Assembly (NCBI GenBank): GCA_040876735.1
Contig: JBBDPC010000173.1
Location: 1-10,178 of the forward strand
Direction: 5' to 3'
Source of the DNA: Natronomicrosphaera sp040876735
GTDB lineage: Bacteria; Planctomycetota; Phycisphaerae; Phycisphaerales; Phycisphaeraceae
DNA: 10,178 nucleotides
A program made the translations under genes and the position numbers. This document shows, piece after piece, positions 6,881 to 10,178 of the stretch (position 1 is its first letter; the number at the start of each line of letters is the position of its first letter). The notes under the pieces were generated by a model. It was given only the letters and a program-made list of their open reading frames with translations, ran no database searches and was not told the DNA's origin.

Positions 6881-7297
6881 TCACGAACAGCGTGCATTCG
6901 TGCGAACTTGCCGGAGGCACTGCCACAGCGATCGTTGCGTCACCCAACTGGACTCCCTGCAGATAGGCCTGATATGCCGCTCCGTCACCGGGTCGTGACC
7001 GTGGATGGTAGGAACCAATACGAGAAGGGCCTCCTGAATGTCTGGCGCCAGATGCAGCAGGTTCATGATCTGCGTCATCCGCGGCTGCGTGACGTGTGCG
7101 AGGCGGGCGAGTTCGGACTGATCTGCTACCTGGCCGGAGCGGATGAGTTCGTCGAAGTGGATGGCCAGGGCCATGAGGCGTGCGACACGCGGCACGCGGC
7201 CGAGCTCGGCTGCAGCGCCCACCTGAGCGTCCTTCTTATCGCGTCGGCGCCGAGCGTCCGTCCCTCGAAACGCAACCTTTTTTTTCACGCTGATCAT
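6881..7297 (-). CDS. HTH protein of a serine-recombinase mobile module
   Basis: This encodes 138 residues from ATG 7297, with GGAGG 4 bases upstream of the start. The N-terminus is very basic (KKK, ARRRRDKKD). Residues 33-98 carry the family signature: GRVPRVARLMALAIHFDELI, then the helix-turn-helix QSELARLAHVTQPRMTQIMN, then LLHLAPDIQEALL. The tail reads HDPVTERHIRPI. I recognise this as the small HTH protein encoded directly after serine recombinase genes, often together with a DUF2924 protein, in Planctomycetes and Proteobacteria. It probably binds DNA for the recombinase or regulates the module. The ATG overlaps the recombinase stop (ATGA), as expected for an operon, but the recombinase itself is only a fragment, so this gene is probably orphaned. 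Codons 5-7 (AAA AAA AAG) form an A8 run with the preceding codon ending in G, a possible slippage point. It otherwise looks intact. Confidence -1.
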   Translation of the reverse strand: MISVKKKVAFRGTDARRRRDKKDAQVGAAAELGRVPRVARLMALAIHFDELIRSGQVADQSELARLAHVTQPRMTQIMNLLHLAPDIQEALLVLVPTIHGHDPVTERHIRPICRESSWVTQRSLWQCLRQVRTNARCS

Positions 7298-7457
7298 GCG
7301 GCCTCCATCGCAGTTTCGTCGGCGAGCGTGGCCATGCCGTCGGCGTGAAAGATGATCTCCATCGTGCTGTCGCCGACGTCGTAGTCGACGCAGGCGACCA
7401 GCAGTTGCACGATACGCACCCGCTCCCGTTGGTTGAGCGTGTCCCACGTGCGGCCGA
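7294..7457 (-). pseudogene. Serine recombinase C-terminal fragment
   Basis: One frame reads WDTLNQRERVRIVQLLVACV, DYDVGDSTMEIIFHADGMAT, LADETAMEAA and a TGA at 7296-7294. This is the usual C-terminal end of large serine recombinases of the recombinase/HTH/DUF2924 module (pattern 'W-x-x-L-x-x-x-E-x-x-R-I-V-x-L-L-V-x-x-V-D-Y' then 'T-x-x-I-x-F-x-x-x-G'). Only about 50 of several hundred residues remain; the catalytic serine domain, recombinase domain and zinc ribbon are absent. It starts abruptly at ~7450-7460, where an imuA-like fragment begins in another frame. The stop overlaps the start of the downstream HTH gene, as in intact modules. It cannot be a working recombinase. Confidence -1.
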
Positions 7458-7625
7458 AAACCACTCATGCACCGCCCCCGCCACCAGCCCCCCGCCCAGC
7501 GCCGCATCGACCGCCGCCCACGCCGTCGCCATCCGCAAAGTCGACACGCCATCCCCATCACCGGCCCGCTCAATGGCACGGACCCGTTCCGCCAGTTGCT
7601 TAAGGTCGCGAGGAACGGCACGCAT
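7458..7625 (-). pseudogene. imuA: imuA 5' fragment
   Basis: From ATG 7625 the frame encodes LKQLAERVRAIERAG and then STLRMATAWAAVDAALGGGL and VAGAVHEWF, ending near residue 56. This resembles the start of ImuA, the RecA/SulA-like partner of ImuB and DnaE2 in SOS-induced translesion synthesis, whose N-terminus has the pattern 'G-x-x-A-L/V-D-x-x-L-G-G-G-L-x-x-G-A-x-H-E'. After HEWF the frame loses all similarity (SAARGTRSTNGSGC and on), because the DNA switches to the recombinase fragment. The ATP-binding core and C-terminus are gone, and no imuB or dnaE2 lies in the window. There is no clear Shine-Dalgarno before ATG 7625; a leaderless start is possible. The identification rests on about 50 residues, so it is good but not certain. 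Confidence -1.
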
Positions 7626-7640
7626 GTTCGCTATACGTTA
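7626..7640. promoter_or_regulatory. LexA-box-like site abutting the imuA start
   Basis: GTTC-GCTATAC-GTTA (plus strand) matches 7 of the 8 specified bases of the GTTC-N7-GTTC direct-repeat box known from alphaproteobacterial LexA. It lies immediately before the imuA start codon, where SOS control is expected for imuA operons. The LexA motif of this host is not known from the window, so the match may be fortuitous. Confidence -1.
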
Positions 7641-7839
7641 GGTACTTCCGGCATGGTGGCGCGTCAAGACCAAGCCGGCGTCTACGCCAGCGGCCAGCGC
7701 CTCAAATGGCGGGTGCGCAACAAGTTGAAGATTCGAAAATTGTTCGCCTTTTCGCTCATCGACCGAGGGAAACCAGCAGAGAGGTTCACAGGGAACGCGC
7801 GGGTGCTCGTCGTCGTAGGCGGTATCCAGGAGGCGGGAG

Positions 7840-7867
7840 TTGCTGCACGACGAGGGCATTCGATAAT
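7840..7867 (+). promoter_or_regulatory. Candidate promoter of the Mrr-like nuclease operon
   Basis: TTGCTG (7840-7845) and GATAAT (7862-7867) are 16 bases apart. The -10 matches 5 of 6 positions and the -35 matches 3 of 6, namely its TTG. Transcription would start near 7874, leaving a ~17-base leader before ATG 7891. It is the best-placed promoter in the 265-base gap 7626-7890, in which I see no gene. Confidence -1.
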
Positions 7868-7890
7868 GACGACAGAACGGGGGCCCCTGC

Positions 7891-8760
7891 ATGCCGCGAC
7901 GAAAATCTGAAACCGACCGTTTTCTGGATGCCTTGCTGGCTTTCCTCCGCGAGATGCCGTGGTGGGTGGGGCCGCCATGCATCCTGCTCGCGTGGGTCGG
8001 CTTTGCGTTTGTCGTGCCGGCCGTGCTCGGTCTGTTCAGCGGTGAGGACGCGGCACCTTTCATGAGGTCCTTCCTGGGCACCTTCGCCACGCTTGCCGGC
8101 ATGCTGGCGCCGATCATCGCCGGGCTCGTGACCGTGATTTGGCTCATCGCCCTGGCTCAGAAGGCCATCAACGCCCGCCGCTTGGACCGCCAGACCGGCA
8201 TCGACAGCATCCGCGTCCTCTCGTGGCAGGCGTTCGAACAGCTGCTGGCCGAGGCCTTCCGCCGGCAGGGCTATCGCGTGCAGACCACCGCTGCCGGCGC
8301 CGACGGCGGGATTGACCTGATCCTGGACAAGGATGGCCGGCGGACGCTCGTGCAGGCCAAACAATGGAAGACGTGGAAGGTCGGCGTCAGGACGGTGCGC
8401 GAGCTGCTCGGCGTGCAGGTGGCCCAGCAGGCCGACGAAGCGATCCTGGCGACCAGCGGGCAACTGACGCGTGAGGCCGTCGCCTTCGCTGAAGCCAACG
8501 GCATCCGCGTGATCGACGGCCGGCAGTTGGTCGAGCTGATCGCCAGCGTGCAACACAGGCCAAGCGACCCGGCGGGATCGGCAGTGACGTCGCTCCCGTC
8601 GACCCAGCCGATCGAGCCGGCCGTTGGCTCCGCGCCTCAATGCCCCGGCTGTGGCGCCGCGATGGTGCAACGAACCGCCCGGCGCGGCAAGCACGCCGGC
8701 GAATCTTTCTGGGGCTGTTCGAGCTATCCCGCTTGCCATACCACGAAAGCCCTGACCTGA
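7891..8760 (+). CDS. Membrane-anchored Mrr-type restriction endonuclease with topoisomerase-type zinc finger
   Basis: This encodes 289 residues. Two hydrophobic segments (~27-49, PPCILLAWVGFAFVVPAVLG, and ~66-90) should span the inner membrane, leaving the rest cytoplasmic. Residues ~103-220 are an Mrr_cat (PF04471-like) PD-(D/E)xK nuclease domain: SWQAFEQLLAEAFRRQGY, then GADGGIDL with catalytic Asp142, then VQAKQWK with Gln155-x-Lys157 as the (E/Q)xK part, and later ATSGQLTREAVAFAEANGI. Residues 250-289 form a zinc finger of the topoisomerase I C-terminal type, with C251-x2-C254 and C276-x5-C282 and the signature FWGCSSYPAC. Architecture and length match a widespread family annotated as restriction endonuclease; Mrr enzymes cut modified or foreign DNA. 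No cognate methylase is seen, as expected for a type IV-like enzyme. All active-site residues are present. ATG 7891 has only a weak GGGGG upstream. The next gene starts 17 bases after its stop. Confidence -1.
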   Translation: MPRRKSETDRFLDALLAFLREMPWWVGPPCILLAWVGFAFVVPAVLGLFSGEDAAPFMRSFLGTFATLAGMLAPIIAGLVTVIWLIALAQKAINARRLDRQTGIDSIRVLSWQAFEQLLAEAFRRQGYRVQTTAAGADGGIDLILDKDGRRTLVQAKQWKTWKVGVRTVRELLGVQVAQQADEAILATSGQLTREAVAFAEANGIRVIDGRQLVELIASVQHRPSDPAGSAVTSLPSTQPIEPAVGSAPQCPGCGAAMVQRTARRGKHAGESFWGCSSYPACHTTKALT

Positions 8761-8777
8761 TCGAGGAGCGTCGAGAC

Positions 8778-9986
8778 ATGAACGAGAAGAGCCATGGGTC
8801 CGGGACGTGCCTTCAATGCGGCCAACCGACGGTGAACCCGCGGTTCTGCAGCCGATCGTGTGCCGCGACGTATAACAATCGTCGACAGCCGAAGCGCCGG
8901 CCCGAGAGCACCTGTGCGCAGTGCGGGACGTCGATCACGACCCGCCAGACGTACTGCCAGGCGTGCCGCGCTAAGCAGCAGGCTGAACGCGAACGGCAGG
9001 CGCAGAACATTCACTGCTGGCGAACGCCCGAAGGCGAGCGGGTGGAGCGGCCGGTGGAGCGTGTCTGGGTCTCGCGCGAACTGGTATTCAACACTGGCTT
9101 TATGCCTGGACGGCATGGGGTGCCTGCAACCTGTAAGGCGCTGTTGGATCACCTGATCGGCCTGGTGTTGTCGCATCCGCCGTATGTGCGCGATACGGAC
9201 GTGCACCGCTACGCCTCGCTGCTCGACGCCTACAAGAACTACTTCGTCCGCCTTCCGCAACAGGGTGCAGCAGACTGGCAGGGGAAGATCGCCGATCTGC
9301 CGATTCAGGCCATCGACTGGCCGGCGGTAGAGTGGGTGCGCTCGTACTTCGGTAAAGAACATCATCCGTTGATGGCCAGCTATGCCCTGGATGCCGTTCG
9401 TTTTGTGGAAGCCCATGTGCGCGGGCGGCACTGGAGGCAGAGCAATGATTCTCGACAGCAGGAGAATGCACGTATTCCCGCCATGCTGGAGCACCTTGAG
9501 GAGCGTCGGGAGCTGTTCGGGCAGACTGAATCGAGTGGCTTCAAGCGTGCCATGACCGAGCGAAACATGCGCCGCCTGCTGGTTCGAGCCGAGATTCCCG
9601 CTGGCGGTCGCATGGTTGGTGCTCAGAATGCTGAGGCGCTACCAGCGGGCACGGCTTTTCTGTTTCTGATCGACCGGTGCCATCTGAGTAGCAGGGTTAC
9701 GGATGACGACGTCCTCGCCCCCGAGGAAGATGATGCGCCGCTGTACGACATCGCCGAGGAATTCGCCTTTCATGGGCACGTGCAGCTCAAAAAGCCGATG
9801 CCCGAGTTGAGGCGCCATCGGATCCCCGCGGAGTTGCCTCAAGCAGTGGCTCAGGATGCTGACGGGAAGGTCGCAGCAGGTGTTGAGGCAACAATCCCCG
9901 CCAGCTGGATCACCGACGCATTGCGGCGTGGCGAGCACCGGGGGGAGTGGGAGAAAATACCGGTGCCATGCTGGGCCTGCGATTGA
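8778..9986 (+). CDS. Double zinc-ribbon protein of unknown function, cotranscribed with the Mrr-like nuclease
   Basis: This encodes 402 residues from ATG 8778, with GAGGAG 9 bases upstream. The frame is open further upstream, but that part overlaps the nuclease gene. The N-terminus holds two zinc-ribbon motifs: C11-x2-C14...C24-x3-C28 with the FCSRSCAATYNNR signature seen in zinc ribbons of DNA-associated proteins, and C46-x2-C49...C60-x2-C63. A basic, Gln/Arg-rich stretch follows (~64-76). Residues ~95-250 look globular and mostly helical, with many Trp, His and Tyr. Residues ~250-300 are charged helices. The last ~100 residues contain an acidic patch (TDDDVLAPEEDD) and end in CWACD, possibly a further metal site. 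No nuclease, ATPase or methylase motif was found. The operon layout suggests it works with the nuclease, perhaps in DNA recognition; that is inference. Confidence -1.
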   Translation: MNEKSHGSGTCLQCGQPTVNPRFCSRSCAATYNNRRQPKRRPESTCAQCGTSITTRQTYCQACRAKQQAERERQAQNIHCWRTPEGERVERPVERVWVSRELVFNTGFMPGRHGVPATCKALLDHLIGLVLSHPPYVRDTDVHRYASLLDAYKNYFVRLPQQGAADWQGKIADLPIQAIDWPAVEWVRSYFGKEHHPLMASYALDAVRFVEAHVRGRHWRQSNDSRQQENARIPAMLEHLEERRELFGQTESSGFKRAMTERNMRRLLVRAEIPAGGRMVGAQNAEALPAGTAFLFLIDRCHLSSRVTDDDVLAPEEDDAPLYDIAEEFAFHGHVQLKKPMPELRRHRIPAELPQAVAQDADGKVAAGVEATIPASWITDALRRGEHRGEWEKIPVPCWACD

Positions 9987-10046
9987 ACTTCGCAGCATCG
10001 ACCAGCCAGCGTGCTTGTATTGGCTTCCGATTTCCGCAGCGAAGTT
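9986..10046. repeat. Inverted repeat after the zinc-ribbon gene
   Basis: AACTTCGC (9986-9993) and GCGAAGTT (10039-10046) are perfect 8-base inverted arms 45 bases apart, starting at the stop codon of the zinc-ribbon gene. Without a tight loop or direct T-run it is not a classical terminator. It may be a weak structure or chance. Confidence -1.
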
Positions 10047-10071
10047 AATAATGATGCGTTAGCTTTTCAGG

Positions 10072-10178
10072 ATGCATGCCGTGGCTGAGCCGCTTCACAA
10101 TACGGATGACCTGATCGCCTCCTCGTGGAGCGTGCATCCGGAGTTTGAGAAACTGCTGGAGCGGATGATCCGATGGCG
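10072..10178 (+). CDS. Start of an unidentified gene (3' end beyond window)
   Basis: The frame is open from a TAG at 10060-10062 to the window edge, with ATG at 10072 and an alternative GTG at 10081 that has AGGA 8 bases upstream and so may be the real start. The 35 visible codons (MHAVAEPLHNTDDLIASSWS, then VHPEFEKLLERMIRW) are acidic and helical and look coding rather than random. There is too little sequence to name a family. It lies 85 bases after the zinc-ribbon gene on the same strand and could belong to the same locus. Confidence -1.
   Translation, partial: MHAVAEPLHNTDDLIASSWSVHPEFEKLLERMIRW

Noticed and set aside
7298..7621. Extended upstream start for the HTH gene (246 codons).
   Set aside because: The extra N-terminus is Arg/Gly-rich and runs across the imuA/recombinase junction in a third frame; ATG 7297 has a GGAGG site and the family's usual start.
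7626..7890. Short frames on both strands between the imuA fragment and the nuclease gene.
   Set aside because: None has a ribosome-binding site or recognisable sequence; the interval is better read as a promoter region.
7786..8739. A 317-codon minus-strand frame opposite the Mrr-like nuclease.
   Set aside because: The plus strand encodes a complete nuclease with catalytic and zinc-binding residues; the minus frame is composition-driven.
1..10178. tRNA genes, CRISPR arrays, retron or diversity-generating elements.
   Set aside because: No T-loop and anticodon cloverleaf pattern, no regularly spaced direct repeats, and no reverse transcriptase motif were seen on reading both strands.

Overview
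The window looks like an accessory region of a GC-rich bacterial chromosome, most likely a planctomycete. The clues are three tail-module proteins of a type I associate with planctomycete prophage-like loci, and a serine recombinase/HTH mobile module that is common in Planctomycetes and some Proteobacteria. No rRNA, tRNA, CRISPR array or intact insertion sequence is visible. The taxonomic call is an inference from protein recognition alone.

Region 1 (1-5403, minus strand) is a phage tail module. In transcription order it holds a short ORF resembling the C-terminal end of a tail-completion protein (5403-5197), a 668-residue tape-measure protein (5193-3187), a conserved tail-module protein of unknown function (3159-2362), and a large fibre-like protein with a collagen-like Gly-X-Y stretch that runs off the left edge (1982-1). 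A small lipoprotein gene (2036-2365) sits on the opposite strand between the last two. It has lower GC and overlaps the stop codon of its neighbour, as a phage 'moron' gene would. No terminase, portal, capsid or head-tail connector gene lies upstream of the tape measure in this window, so the module appears decapitated or tail-only.

Region 2 (5404-6880) holds a plus-strand promoter-hairpin-terminator layout that may encode a small RNA, followed by a lower-GC minus-strand gene for a winged-helix protein that I cannot assign a function. Palindromes overlap its likely promoter. About 350 bases upstream of that gene carry no convincing ORF but contain short inverted repeats.

Region 3 (6881-7640, minus strand) is a scar. 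A 5' fragment of the SOS mutagenesis gene imuA is joined, within about ten bases, to the last ~50 codons of a serine recombinase. The recombinase stop overlaps the start of an intact small HTH gene from the same mobile module. A GTTC-N7-GTTA site resembling a LexA box abuts the imuA start.

Region 4 (7840-10178, plus strand) is a likely two-gene operon: a membrane-anchored Mrr-type restriction endonuclease with a C-terminal topoisomerase-type zinc finger, then a 402-residue protein with two N-terminal zinc ribbons and no recognised function. A further ORF begins at about 10072 and leaves the window. The mix of tail remnant, recombinase scar and nuclease operon suggests a turnover hot-spot or defence-island-like region.
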